DNA of 64,000 bases from Candidatus Methylomirabilota bacterium (lineage in GTDB: Bacteria; Methylomirabilota; Methylomirabilia; Rokubacteriales; CSP1-6). A program made the position numbers and the translations under genes. Each line of letters begins with the position of its first letter. The stretch's first letter is position 1. The notes under the pieces were generated by a model, which saw only the letters and a list, made by a program, of their open reading frames with translations, was not told the origin of the DNA and did no database searches. Where the stretch lies: NCBI GenBank assembly GCA_035764725.1, contig DASTYT010000047.1, positions 1 to 64,000 on the forward strand. The letters run 5' to 3'. Shown piece after piece: positions 32,845 through 41,866 of the stretch.

Positions 32845-33924
32845 ATGAAAATCACGGCGATCGACAGCGTGGTCCTGGCCCTCCCCTGCGCGCCCCCGAT
32901 GTCCCTCGAGTTCCCCGAGCACCGGATGGTCGCCGTCACGATCTCGACCGACGAGAGCGTGAGCGGGCTCGGCTACACCCTGGCCTTCGCTGGCGGCGGG
33001 GCGGAGGCCATCCAGGTGTATCTGGAGACGCGGCTCAAGCCGCTGCTGCTCGGCGAGGACCCCGCCTTCGTCGAGCGCCTGTGGGAGCGCATGTACCGCG
33101 CCGACCGCGGCATCAAGCGCCAGGGTGTGGCCGCCTACGGCATCGCGGCGCTCGACATCGGGCTCTGGGACATCGCCGGCAAGGTGGCGGGGCAGCCGCT
33201 CTACAAGCTCTGGGGCGCCTACACCGACCGCGCCGAAGCCTACGGCAGCGGCGGCTGGGGCAAGTACCGCGTGGAGGACGTGATCGCCGAGGCCCAGAAG
33301 TACGTGGGGCGCGGCTGCCGCTACTACAAGATGAAGATCCACGACCCCGACCCGCGCGTGAACCGCAAGCGCGTCGAGGTGGTGAAGAAGGCGCTGGGCG
33401 ACGGCGTGCGCCTGATGGTCGACGTCAACCAGAAGCTCGACGTGCTGGGCAATCTCCGCCAGGCGCAGGCGCTGGAGGATCTCGACCTGGTCTGGTACGA
33501 GGAGCCCGTCCTCGCCGACGACTTCGCCGCCTGCGCCGAGGTGGCGCACGCGATCAAGATCCCGGTGGCGACGGGCGAGAACGCGTATTCGCGCTACGAG
33601 TTCCGCGAGCTGATCGAGCGGCGGGCCGCCCGCTACCTCATGCCCGACGTGTGCCGCGCCAACGGCTTCTCCGAGACCCTGCGCATCGGCCATCTCGCCG
33701 CCGCCCACGGGCTCCCGCTCTCACCCCACGTCGTGCACGAGATCTCGCTCCAGGTGGTGGGCGCGCTCTCGAACGGTTTCCTCGTCGAGCTGATGGACTG
33801 GGCGCCGCCGGATCTGTTCGTGGAGCAGCCGCGCTGCGAGGGCGGCGTCTTCCGCATTCCCGACCGGCCCGGCCACGGCATGGAGCTGGCGCCGGGCGCG
33901 ATCGACAAGTACCGCCTTCGCTGA
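32845..33924 (+). CDS. Mandelate racemase/muconate lactonizing enzyme-family protein (enolase superfamily)
   Basis: 359 residues. The capping domain (about 1-120) is followed by a TIM barrel with acid/base lysines in YYKMKIHD, magnesium ligands in LMVDVNQ, WYEEPV and VATGEN, and the late His in SPHVVHEIS, as in the MR subgroup. It should abstract a proton next to a carboxylate, but the substrate (a sugar acid or an aromatic acid) cannot be read from sequence. It is a single gene with a leaderless promoter. Confidence 0.9.
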   Translation: MKITAIDSVVLALPCAPPMSLEFPEHRMVAVTISTDESVSGLGYTLAFAGGGAEAIQVYLETRLKPLLLGEDPAFVERLWERMYRADRGIKRQGVAAYGIAALDIGLWDIAGKVAGQPLYKLWGAYTDRAEAYGSGGWGKYRVEDVIAEAQKYVGRGCRYYKMKIHDPDPRVNRKRVEVVKKALGDGVRLMVDVNQKLDVLGNLRQAQALEDLDLVWYEEPVLADDFAACAEVAHAIKIPVATGENAYSRYEFRELIERRAARYLMPDVCRANGFSETLRIGHLAAAHGLPLSPHVVHEISLQVVGALSNGFLVELMDWAPPDLFVEQPRCEGGVFRIPDRPGHGMELAPGAIDKYRLR

Positions 33925-33943
33925 GGCCGGGCGGCAGAGCTCG

Positions 33944-35800
33944 TCAGGGGTCGGTGGGGCCGGACGCGGGGCGCGGCGCGTAGAGCAGCGACCCCTTGCG
34001 GATGTTGAAGAAGACCAGCTCGGGCAGGCTGAAGAGCATCCCGCGCAGACCCGCCCGCAGCGTCGCCCCGTGATCCGCCGCGACCGTGAAGAGGCCCGCC
34101 GCGGTCACGCCCAGCCCCGTCACGAGATTCGCCGCGCCCAGGAGCGGCCGCACCGGCAGCGCGTCGTCGGTGAAGAAGAGGAACGCGGAGTCCTCCGGGT
34201 GCGGGACATAGAGCGTGGACGTGAGTGTGTTGGACTCGCGCAGGTAGACCTGGATCCGGTTGTCCCGGCGGTACATTGCGGCAAGGGCGGCCAGGCGATA
34301 CGAGGGAATCTCCGCGTTCTCGGCCACCGCGTAGGCGGCCTTCACCGACTCGGACGAGGTCGCCGGAATGAAGTTCAGCGTACCGTCGAGGGCGATATGG
34401 CCTCCGAGGCGGCGCTCCGAGGCCTCGCGCGCGGTGGTGCCCGGCGGCTCTGCGGCCAGGAGCCCGGCCTCGATGGTCCGAAAGATCTCGGTCACGCAGT
34501 TCCGGGTCACGACGTTGTAGCCGTCGCGTGCTTCGAGCCGCGCCGCATGGGCGTCCTCGCGGGCGCGGGCCTGCTCGAGGGCGCGAGCGAGCGCCTCTGA
34601 GGTGGCCAGCGGGTCCGGAATATCGTCGACCCGCGCGCCCCGAGCCGGCACGCCCAGCCCGAACGGCAGCCGCATGGCCCGTGCTCCATCGAGAGCCGCC
34701 GCGATCTCGATCAGCCGATTGCCGGCCTGCTCGAGCGTCGCGAACGCCAGCTCGGGGAAGAGGCCGTCCGACTCGGCGCGGGGGACGAGGCGCGCCCGGG
34801 CGGCCGTGAAGTCGCGGCGCGCCTCGTCGAGCAGGGCGCCCGTCGCCTGGGCGCGACGCCGCACCGCCGCCACGGATACGACGGCGGCATCCGCGGGGAA
34901 GACATCGAGGAAGATCCAGCGCCCGAGCCGCCGCGATTCCTCGAGAGCGGCAAGGCGCGCCATTCCCACCAGCAACGGAAAGCCCCAGTCTGGGCGGCTC
35001 GAGCGCACGAGTCGCACCAGGCTCGCTTCGAGCGCCCGCGCGAGCGGATCCAGCATGCCGAGATCCGCCTCGTCGAGGGCGGGGCCTCCGTGCACGAGCA
35101 GAGCCGGCTGGAGCGGCGGTGCCTGGCGAAGGACGTCCAGGGCCAGGAGCGCGCTCAGACCGTGGCGATACCGATCGGCCAGCCCCGCGCGGGCAGGATC
35201 GAGCGTCAGAAGCTCTTCGGTGAGACTGGCCTCGAGGCCCGCGATGAAGCCCGCGCCGTGCGCCTCGGCCACGTGCGCGTGGAGGGCGGCCAGGACCGCG
35301 CTCCTCTCGCCCGCCGCCGGCGGCGGCGCGTCGAGGCGCGCGGCCTCGAAGAAGTAGCCGGCGCCCTCCACCGTGAGCGGTCGCTCCCCCGCCTGCCCGC
35401 GACGCCGCGCGAGCAGCGTCTCGAGGAGGCGGCGATCGGCCGTCAGCCCCCGCTGCGTTCGGAGCCGATGCTCCTGATCGAAGTACCGCTGGGTGAACGC
35501 GTCGAGCAGGTGCTGATAGGTCTCGGGCGTCACCGCGAGGCGGTGGAGCGAGAGGCTCCGGTTGTCGAGGATCGTGTAGCGGAACCGCAGCGCATCGAAG
35601 GCGTCGCGGCGTATCTGGACGAGGGGCGAGACGTACTCGAAGTGAAAGACCTGGTCGCCGAAGCGCAGCCCGGCGTGGCCCCCGCTCGCCCCGCCTTCAT
35701 TGGCGTCGGCGTAGATGTACTCGAGGCGCGGGGTCCCGGCCCACGCCGGCGCCGCGGCGAAGACACTCGCCAGGAGGACACCGGCGCGGAGCCAGGTCAT
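33944..35800 (-). CDS. Secreted protein with permuted papain-like (DUF4105-type) motifs
   Basis: 618 residues with a signal peptide (AGVLLASVFAAAPAWAG). An early histidine in GGHAGLRFGDQVFHF and a much later cysteine in VTRNCVTEIF (near residue 440) give the H...C order of permuted papain-fold proteins such as DUF4105, with a C-terminal region holding hydrophobic segments (VRPLLGAANLVTGLGVTAAG). Function is unknown; an extracytoplasmic peptidase or acyl-transfer role is only inferred. It lies 18 nt downstream of the lipoprotein gene, and both probably form one unit. Confidence 0.65.
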   Translation of the reverse strand: MTWLRAGVLLASVFAAAPAWAGTPRLEYIYADANEGGASGGHAGLRFGDQVFHFEYVSPLVQIRRDAFDALRFRYTILDNRSLSLHRLAVTPETYQHLLDAFTQRYFDQEHRLRTQRGLTADRRLLETLLARRRGQAGERPLTVEGAGYFFEAARLDAPPPAAGERSAVLAALHAHVAEAHGAGFIAGLEASLTEELLTLDPARAGLADRYRHGLSALLALDVLRQAPPLQPALLVHGGPALDEADLGMLDPLARALEASLVRLVRSSRPDWGFPLLVGMARLAALEESRRLGRWIFLDVFPADAAVVSVAAVRRRAQATGALLDEARRDFTAARARLVPRAESDGLFPELAFATLEQAGNRLIEIAAALDGARAMRLPFGLGVPARGARVDDIPDPLATSEALARALEQARAREDAHAARLEARDGYNVVTRNCVTEIFRTIEAGLLAAEPPGTTAREASERRLGGHIALDGTLNFIPATSSESVKAAYAVAENAEIPSYRLAALAAMYRRDNRIQVYLRESNTLTSTLYVPHPEDSAFLFFTDDALPVRPLLGAANLVTGLGVTAAGLFTVAADHGATLRAGLRGMLFSLPELVFFNIRKGSLLYAPRPASGPTDP

Positions 35801-35818
35801 GGCGCGACGTCTCGGTGC

Positions 35819-36280
35819 TTATTTCTCGGCGTCGTAGCCCCGCTTGATCGCTTCCGCCTTCTTGGGATCACCGCCAGCGAGGCCACTCGTGTAGGTGTCC
35901 ACCTCGACCTGGCTGGCCTTGGCCTTGCCGAGCCCGCGCCCGATGCCCTCGTAGGTTACGAGATTCTCCTCCCAGTTGGTGACCTCGTGCTGCCGAGCGA
36001 TCTCGCCCAGGCGGGTCTTGAAGTCCGCAATGCGGCCGCCGGACTTCACGAAGGACGCGGTGTAGTCCCGCACGTCCTCCATGTACTTCTGCTCCTTATT
36101 GCCCGGGGAGCTGCTGGAGGAGGACTCCGAGGAGGAGGCGGAGGAGTTCGACGAGCTCGCGGAGCTGGCCGAGAGCGAGCAGCCCTGGGCCAGGAGCGGG
36201 GCGCCGAGGAGCACCACCGCCAGCACGAGGCGCAGCGACGACCAGGAGATGCCCCAGCGGTGTCCAGCGAGCGTGTTCAT
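35819..36280 (-). CDS. Putative lipoprotein with Ser-rich linker
   Basis: 153 residues. An N-terminal signal of type II with lipobox LLAQGC (Cys34) is followed by a serine-rich linker (about 35-60) and a charged helical domain containing EKYMEDVRDYTASF-like sequence. No family is recognised. ATG 36280 is preceded by GGAGGAG. It is the first gene of the unit with the papain-like protein, so both may act in the same envelope compartment. The linker resembles that of lipoproteins that reach away from the membrane. Confidence 0.7.
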   Translation of the reverse strand: MNTLAGHRWGISWSSLRLVLAVVLLGAPLLAQGCSLSASSASSSNSSASSSESSSSSSPGNKEQKYMEDVRDYTASFVKSGGRIADFKTRLGEIARQHEVTNWEENLVTYEGIGRGLGKAKASQVEVDTYTSGLAGGDPKKAEAIKRGYDAEK

Positions 36281-36463
36281 CCTCTCCTCCGTGACCTGCC
36301 GGTTTAACTGCGAGCCCCCCGCACGCGGCGACCGTGCCGGGACGAACATAGCACAGGGGCTTGCCGCGGGGCCTATCCCAGGGTAGGGTCGGGGGTCATC
36401 AGAGGGTCGGCGCAGTCCTTCGTGCAGCGTTCCCACAAACGGTTCACGCGGAGGAGCCAGATC

Positions 36464-38050
36464 ATGACGCGAGCCAAGCGAATCGTCCGGGGTTGCCTGC
36501 TCTTCTTGACCGTTCTCGCCCTGGTCATGCCCGGCACCGCCGGCGCGCAGGCCAAGCCCGATCTGACGATCGCGCTGTCGAGCTTCGCCACCGAATCGCT
36601 CGATCCGCCCGTCGCCGGCCACCTCGTCAAGTACTACCTCTCCCTGATGTTCGACTATCTCGTGGGGACCACTCCCGACGGGCAGCTCTCCGCCAACGGC
36701 GGCATCGCCACCAAGTGGGAGAGTTCGGCGGACCACAAGCGCTGGACCTTCACCCTCCGGAAGGGCGTCAAGTTCCACAACGGGGATGACCTCACCTCGG
36801 AGGACGTGAAGTTCAGCCTGGAGCGCGCGGCGGGGAAGCGCTCGACCACCGGCTATGCCGGCCTCCTGCGCACCCTCGTGGCGAGCATCGAGACGCCGGC
36901 GCCCGACCGCGTGGTCATCGTCACCAAGGACCCGACCCTCATCATCCCGAACTATCTCTCGCGGGCGCTGTCCAGCGAGGGCATGATCGTGCCCAAGAAG
37001 TACATCGAGTCCGTGGGCGACGACGCCTTCGCCCGCAAGCCGGTGGGAAGCGGCCCCTACAAGTTCGGGGAGCAGATCACGGGCTCCCACATCCGCCTGA
37101 CCGCGCTGGACAACCACTGGCGCATCGGCGCGCCCAAGTACAAGACCGTGACCATCCGCATCGTGCCCGAGGAGACCACCCGGATCGCCCTGCTGCGCCG
37201 GGGCGAGGTCGACGTCACCGAGATCAGCCGCGAGCGGGTCGGAGAAGTGGAGAAGGAGGGCTATCCGGTCCACTTCAGGAAAGAAGAGGCCATCCTCAGC
37301 ATGTGGTGGATCCTCGGGCCGGACGGCATGGTCGCGCCCATGAAGGACAAGCGCGTGCGCGAGGCCATGAACGTCGCCATCGACCGCAACGAGATCGCCC
37401 AGTCCATCTTCGCCGGCCGCGCCGAGCCGGCGGCCATCCCGCTGGGCCTGTCCTGGTCCTTCAAGGAGATCGGCCTCAAGGTGACGCCGGACATGATGTA
37501 TCCCTACGACCCGGCGCGCGCCAAGAAGCTCCTCGCCGACGCGGGGCTCGCCAACGGCTTCAGCCTCGATGCCTACGCTTATCAGCTCCCCGGGCTCCCC
37601 GAGGGCAAGGCCTTCGCCGAGGCGGTGAGCGGGTACTGGGAGAAGGTCGGGATCAAGATCAAGCTCATCCCCGTGGACTACCCGGCGTTCCGGAAGAACT
37701 GGGTCGATCGGAAGACGCCGGGCTCGATCGGCTATTTCAACATCGCCAATCGCGACTGGATGGGCACGTTCGCGCTGCTGGAGAAGATGGCCTACTCGCC
37801 GTCCAAGCCCAACGACACCGTCAACGATGCCGAGGTGGACGGCATGATCTCGCAGGTCGCGAAGCAGACCGACCGCGAGAAGATCAATACCCTCATGCGG
37901 AACACCTACACCCGCATCCGCAGCGAGCACCTCGGCATGCCGATCGTATACCTCCACTCGCCCTACGCGGCGTCCAAGAAGCTCGGCAAGTGGAATCCGG
38001 GCAGCGTGATGTACGACCTCTTCTTCGACGAGCTCGCGTCGGGAAAGTAG
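36464..38050 (+). CDS. ABC transporter substrate-binding protein, family 5 (peptide/opine type)
   Basis: 528 residues with a signal peptide (CLLFLTVLALVMPGTAGAQA). The SBP family 5 signature region is KWESSADHKRWTFTLRKGVK followed by FHNGDDLTSEDVKFSLERA; later blocks include RVREAMNVAIDRNEI. It binds a peptide, opine or similar solute in the periplasm for the permeases downstream. ATG 36464 is preferred to 36422 because GGAGGAG (36450-36456) lies 7 nt upstream and the signal peptide begins there. It is the first gene of a five-gene importer operon. Confidence 0.92.
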   Translation: MTRAKRIVRGCLLFLTVLALVMPGTAGAQAKPDLTIALSSFATESLDPPVAGHLVKYYLSLMFDYLVGTTPDGQLSANGGIATKWESSADHKRWTFTLRKGVKFHNGDDLTSEDVKFSLERAAGKRSTTGYAGLLRTLVASIETPAPDRVVIVTKDPTLIIPNYLSRALSSEGMIVPKKYIESVGDDAFARKPVGSGPYKFGEQITGSHIRLTALDNHWRIGAPKYKTVTIRIVPEETTRIALLRRGEVDVTEISRERVGEVEKEGYPVHFRKEEAILSMWWILGPDGMVAPMKDKRVREAMNVAIDRNEIAQSIFAGRAEPAAIPLGLSWSFKEIGLKVTPDMMYPYDPARAKKLLADAGLANGFSLDAYAYQLPGLPEGKAFAEAVSGYWEKVGIKIKLIPVDYPAFRKNWVDRKTPGSIGYFNIANRDWMGTFALLEKMAYSPSKPNDTVNDAEVDGMISQVAKQTDREKINTLMRNTYTRIRSEHLGMPIVYLHSPYAASKKLGKWNPGSVMYDLFFDELASGK

Positions 38051-38063
38051 GCGACGGCCGGGC

Positions 38064-38987
38064 TTGATCCGCTTCGTCCTGTCGCGGCTGCTGCAGTCGC
38101 TGGTGGCGCTGGCCATCCTGTCGGTGGTGGTCTTCGTCCTCGCCCGCGCCACCGGCGACCCGCTGCAGCTGATCCTGCCCATGTCGGCCACGCCGGAGGA
38201 CTATGCGGAGGCCCGGCGCTATCTGGGACTGGATCGTTCCTACGTCGAGCAATATCTCTCGTTCATCGGCCGCGCCGTCACCGGCGACTTCGGCATGTCG
38301 ATTCGCGCGCGGCGGCCGGTGGTGGAGCTCCTGCAGGAGCGGCTGCCCAACTCGCTCCGCCTCGCCGCCTTCGCCATGGGCATCACCCTCAGCATTGCGT
38401 TCCCCCTGGGCGTGATCGCCGCGGTGCGGAAGGGCACGGGCGTCGACCGCGTCGCCCAGGTGGTCGCCGTGCTCGGCCAGTCCTTGCCGACCTTCTGGGT
38501 GTCCATCGTGCTGGTGGAAGTCGTGGCGGGGCGGCTGCAGTGGTTGCCGGCGGGCGGCAACGAGGCCGGCCTTGCCAGCTACGTGCTGCCCGGCTTCACG
38601 CTCGGCTGGTTCGTCGTGGCGGGCATGATGCGCCTGCTCCGCTCCGGCATGCTCGAGGTGCTGGACTCCGAGTACGTGAAGCTGGCGCGGGTGAAAGGCC
38701 TGCTCGAGCCGCGCGTGGTGTGGATACACGCCCTCAAGAACGCGCTGATCCCCGTGGTGACCTTCGCGGGCATCTACTTCTCCATCCTCGTGACCACCGC
38801 GATCGTGGTGGAGACGGTGTTCGCCTGGCCGGGTCTGGGCCGCCTGGCCTACGAGGGCATCAGCTCGCGCGACTACCCCGTCATCCAGGCGGTGGTCCTC
38901 ACCACCGCCGTCATCGTTGCGGTGGTGAACCTCTCCGTCGACTGCCTCTACGCGGTGATCGACCCACGGATCCGCCATGCCCGCTGA
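38064..38987 (+). CDS. ABC transporter permease, DppB-like
   Basis: 307 residues, six membrane segments. DppB signatures: the N-terminal RLLQSLVALAILSVVVFVL, GDFGMSIRARRPVVELL, and the EAA loop region EYVKLARVKGLLEPRVVWIH contacting the ATPase. The apparent start is TTG 38064, 13 nt after the binding-protein stop; no ATG fits. It overlaps the next permease by 11 nt. Confidence 0.9.
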   Translation: MIRFVLSRLLQSLVALAILSVVVFVLARATGDPLQLILPMSATPEDYAEARRYLGLDRSYVEQYLSFIGRAVTGDFGMSIRARRPVVELLQERLPNSLRLAAFAMGITLSIAFPLGVIAAVRKGTGVDRVAQVVAVLGQSLPTFWVSIVLVEVVAGRLQWLPAGGNEAGLASYVLPGFTLGWFVVAGMMRLLRSGMLEVLDSEYVKLARVKGLLEPRVVWIHALKNALIPVVTFAGIYFSILVTTAIVVETVFAWPGLGRLAYEGISSRDYPVIQAVVLTTAVIVAVVNLSVDCLYAVIDPRIRHAR

Positions 38988-39876
38988 GCCGGTGACCCCT
39001 GACGCGCTGCCCCTGCCCGACGTTCAGGTGTCGGCGGCGCGCGAGGCCCGCGGCCGCCGCCTGCCGTACTTCTCGCTCGGCATCATCACGCTCTTCGTCC
39101 TCGTCGCCATCCTGGCGCCCTTGCTGAGCCCGGCGGACCCCGCCGATCAGTCGCTGCGCAACCACTTCAAGCCGCCGGCGTGGATGGAGGGTGGCACCGC
39201 GAAGCACCTCCTCGGCACCGACCGCCTCGGCCGCGACATGCTCTCGCGCATCATCTGGGGCTCGCGGGTGTCGCTCGCCGCCGGCGTCATCACCGTGCTG
39301 ATCGCCACCGCCTTCGGGGCTGCCATGGGGCTCGTGGCGGGTTACTACGGCGGCCGGGTGGACGCGGTGCTGATGCGCGTCACTGACGCGACCATGTCGT
39401 TCCCCGTCATCCTGCTCGCCTTGATCCTCGCAGTGACGGTGGGTCCGAGCTTCACCAACGTGGTGGTGGCCATCGCGGTGATCCTCTGGGCCCGCTTCGC
39501 GCGGGTCATCCGCGGCCAGGTCCTCACCCTCATGGGCCTGGACTTCATCGCGCAGGCGCGTATTGCGGGCGCAGGCGCCTGGCGCATCATCACGCGACAC
39601 CTCTTCCCCAACACGCTCAACACCCTCGTGGTGCTGCTGACCCTCCAGATCGGCTACGTCATCATCGTGGAGGCGTCCCTGTCCTTCCTCGGCGCGGGCA
39701 TTCCGCCGCCCACGCCGGCGTGGGGCTCGATGATCGCGGAGGGGCGCGAGTTCGTCACCAGCGCGTGGTGGGTCTCTGGTCTCCCCGGGCTGGCCATCCT
39801 GTTGGTAGTCCTGGCGTTCAATCTCCTCGGCGACTGGCTCCGGGACACCCTGGATCCCAAGCTTCGCCAGCTCTGA
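38977..39876 (+). CDS. ABC transporter permease, DppC-like
   Basis: 299 residues with the DppC features: N-terminal cytoplasmic stretch, TM1 (LGIITLFVLVAILAPLL), HLLGTDRLGRDMLSRIIWG, and the EAA loop DFIAQARIAGAGAWRIITRH. It pairs with the DppB-like permease to form the pore. Its start overlaps the previous gene by 11 nt, and the ATPase genes follow. Confidence 0.92.
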   Translation: MPAEPVTPDALPLPDVQVSAAREARGRRLPYFSLGIITLFVLVAILAPLLSPADPADQSLRNHFKPPAWMEGGTAKHLLGTDRLGRDMLSRIIWGSRVSLAAGVITVLIATAFGAAMGLVAGYYGGRVDAVLMRVTDATMSFPVILLALILAVTVGPSFTNVVVAIAVILWARFARVIRGQVLTLMGLDFIAQARIAGAGAWRIITRHLFPNTLNTLVVLLTLQIGYVIIVEASLSFLGAGIPPPTPAWGSMIAEGREFVTSAWWVSGLPGLAILLVVLAFNLLGDWLRDTLDPKLRQL

Positions 39877-39893
39877 GCCGAGCGCCCACGCCC

Positions 39894-40868
39894 GTGGCCG
39901 TTCCCGTGATCGACGTGCAGGACCTCCGCACGCATCTGGTCACCCGCTGGGGCACGGTGAAGGCCGTGGACGGGGTGTCCTTCAGCGTCGCCGAGGGCGA
40001 GACGCTGGGCCTCGTCGGCGAGTCCGGCTCGGGCAAGAGCATGACCTGCCTCAGTCTGATCCGGCTGACCCCCCGCCCCGCCTCGCGCATCGTCAGCGGG
40101 CGCATCCGCCTCGACGGGGACGAGCTGACGAGCAAGAGCGAGGCGGAGATGCAGAAGATCCGCGGCCGGAAGATCGCCATGATCCTCCAGGATCCCATGA
40201 GCTCGCTGAACCCCGTGTACTCCGTGGGCATGCAGGTGCGCGAGCCGGTGTCCCTCTATCACGGCCTGCGCGGGAAGAGCCTCACCGCGCGCGCCGCCGC
40301 GCTGCTGGCCGCCGTGCGGATCCCCGCTCCCGAGACGCGCCTGCGCGCGTTCCCCTTTCAGATGTCGGGCGGCATGCGGCAGCGCGTGGTGGGCGCCATG
40401 GCCATCGCGGCCCCGCCGCGGCTCCTCATCGCCGACGAGCCCACGACGAGCCTCGACCTCACCATCCAGGCCCAGTATCTCGGCCTGCTGGAAGAGCTCC
40501 AGCACCGGCACCGGCTTGCCATGATCTTCATCACCCACAATCTCGGCATCGTGTCGAAGATCTGCGACCGCGTGGCCGTGATGTACGCGGGCCGCATCGT
40601 GGAGATGGGGCCGGTGCGCCAGATCTTCAAGACACCCGCGCATCCCTACACGCGCGCGCTGCTGGATTCCATCCCGCGCCTCGGGGCGCGCCGGGAGCGG
40701 CTCACCGCCATCGACGGCCAGCCGCCGGACCTCGCTCGCCTTTCCGGCGGGTGCGCCTTCGCGCCGCGCTGCCCGAAGGTGATGGACCGCTGCCGCGTGG
40801 AAGCGCCGCCCGCCTTCCCGGTGGCGCCGGGTCAGACCAGCGCCTGCTGGCTCGACGCGCCCGCATGA
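39894..40868 (+). CDS. ABC transporter ATP-binding protein, DppD-like
   Basis: 324 residues. Walker A is GESGSGKSM, the signature is MSGGMRQRV, Walker B is LLIADEPTTSLD, and the switch is FITHNLG. The family-specific C-terminal extension HPYTRALLDSIP and the 4-Cys segment GGCAFAPRCPKVMDRC are present; the latter binds an iron-sulfur cluster in some Dpp/Opp ATPases. The start is taken at GTG 39894, 17 nt after the DppC-like stop. It overlaps the next ATPase (ATGA). Confidence 0.92.
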   Translation: MAVPVIDVQDLRTHLVTRWGTVKAVDGVSFSVAEGETLGLVGESGSGKSMTCLSLIRLTPRPASRIVSGRIRLDGDELTSKSEAEMQKIRGRKIAMILQDPMSSLNPVYSVGMQVREPVSLYHGLRGKSLTARAAALLAAVRIPAPETRLRAFPFQMSGGMRQRVVGAMAIAAPPRLLIADEPTTSLDLTIQAQYLGLLEELQHRHRLAMIFITHNLGIVSKICDRVAVMYAGRIVEMGPVRQIFKTPAHPYTRALLDSIPRLGARRERLTAIDGQPPDLARLSGGCAFAPRCPKVMDRCRVEAPPAFPVAPGQTSACWLDAPA

Positions 40869-41845
40869 GCGCGACGGCGGCGACGGCGCCGCTCCTCGAG
40901 GCCGCCGACCTCACCAAGCACTTCACGGTGCGCCGGGGCGCCCTGGGCTGGAGCACCGGCATCGTGCGCGCGGTGGACAGCGTGTCCTTCCGGATCGCGG
41001 CGGGCACCACGCTGGGCCTCGTGGGCGAGTCGGGCTGCGGGAAAACGACCACGTCCAAGCTCGTGCTGGGGCTCGAGCAGCCCACCGCGGGGGCCATACG
41101 CTTCGAGGGCGTCGAGGTCGGCGGCCTCGATCGATCTGGACGCCGGCACTACCGGAAGTCGGTGCAGGCGGTCTTCCAGGACCCCTACGCCTCGCTCGAT
41201 CCGCGCATGCGCGTGGGGTCGATCATCGCCGAGCCGCTGGTGATCAACGAGCGCGCGGGGGCCGACGCGCGCCGGCGTCGGGTGCTGGAGCTGCTCGACC
41301 TGGTGGGCCTGCCCGCGCGCGCGGCCGAGCTCTTCCCCCACGAGTTCTCGGGCGGGCAGCGCCAGCGCATCGCCGTCGCCCGCGCACTGGCACTGTCACC
41401 CCGATTGGTCGTTCTGGACGAGCCGGTGTCCGCCCTCGACGTGTCCATCCGCGCGCAGATCCTGAACCTCCTGCGCGATCTCCAGCGGCGGCTGGGCGTG
41501 GCGTATCTCTTCATCGCCCACGACCTCGCCGCGGTGGCCCACATGAGCCACACCATCGCGGTGATGTACCTCGGGCAGATCGTGGAGTGGGGCGACGCCG
41601 ACGCGGTGGCGCTCCGGCCCAAGCATCCCTACACGCAGGCGCTCTTCGCGGCGGCCTTGCCCATCGACGTGGACGACGCGCCCGAGGCCCCCACCCTGAC
41701 CGGCGAGGTACCGAGCCCGCTGGCCCCGCCGGGCGGCTGCCGCTTCCACCCGCGCTGCCCCCACGCCATGCCCCGGTGCGCGACGGAGCCGCCGGCCCCG
41801 CGCGAGGCGGAGGGGCGCCTGGTGGCCTGCCACCTCTACGAGTGA
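40865..41845 (+). CDS. ABC transporter ATP-binding protein, DppF-like
   Basis: 326 residues. Walker A is GESGCGKTT, the signature is FSGGQRQRI, Walker B is LVVLDEPVSALD, and the switch is FIAHDLA, with the C-terminal HPYTQALFAAALP and CRFHPRCPHAMPRC segment. With the DppD-like protein it forms the heterodimeric motor. Last gene of the importer operon; it converges with the DapA-like gene 21 nt away. Confidence 0.93.
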   Translation: MSATAATAPLLEAADLTKHFTVRRGALGWSTGIVRAVDSVSFRIAAGTTLGLVGESGCGKTTTSKLVLGLEQPTAGAIRFEGVEVGGLDRSGRRHYRKSVQAVFQDPYASLDPRMRVGSIIAEPLVINERAGADARRRRVLELLDLVGLPARAAELFPHEFSGGQRQRIAVARALALSPRLVVLDEPVSALDVSIRAQILNLLRDLQRRLGVAYLFIAHDLAAVAHMSHTIAVMYLGQIVEWGDADAVALRPKHPYTQALFAAALPIDVDDAPEAPTLTGEVPSPLAPPGGCRFHPRCPHAMPRCATEPPAPREAEGRLVACHLYE

Positions 41846-41866
41846 CGAGGGCGGGCGGCAGCGGGT

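Noticed and set aside
36373..38191. A minus-strand frame opposite the substrate-binding-protein gene, merging into the lipoprotein gene frame
   Set aside because: Only the part 35819-36280 is a real lipoprotein; the rest is antisense to the binding protein.
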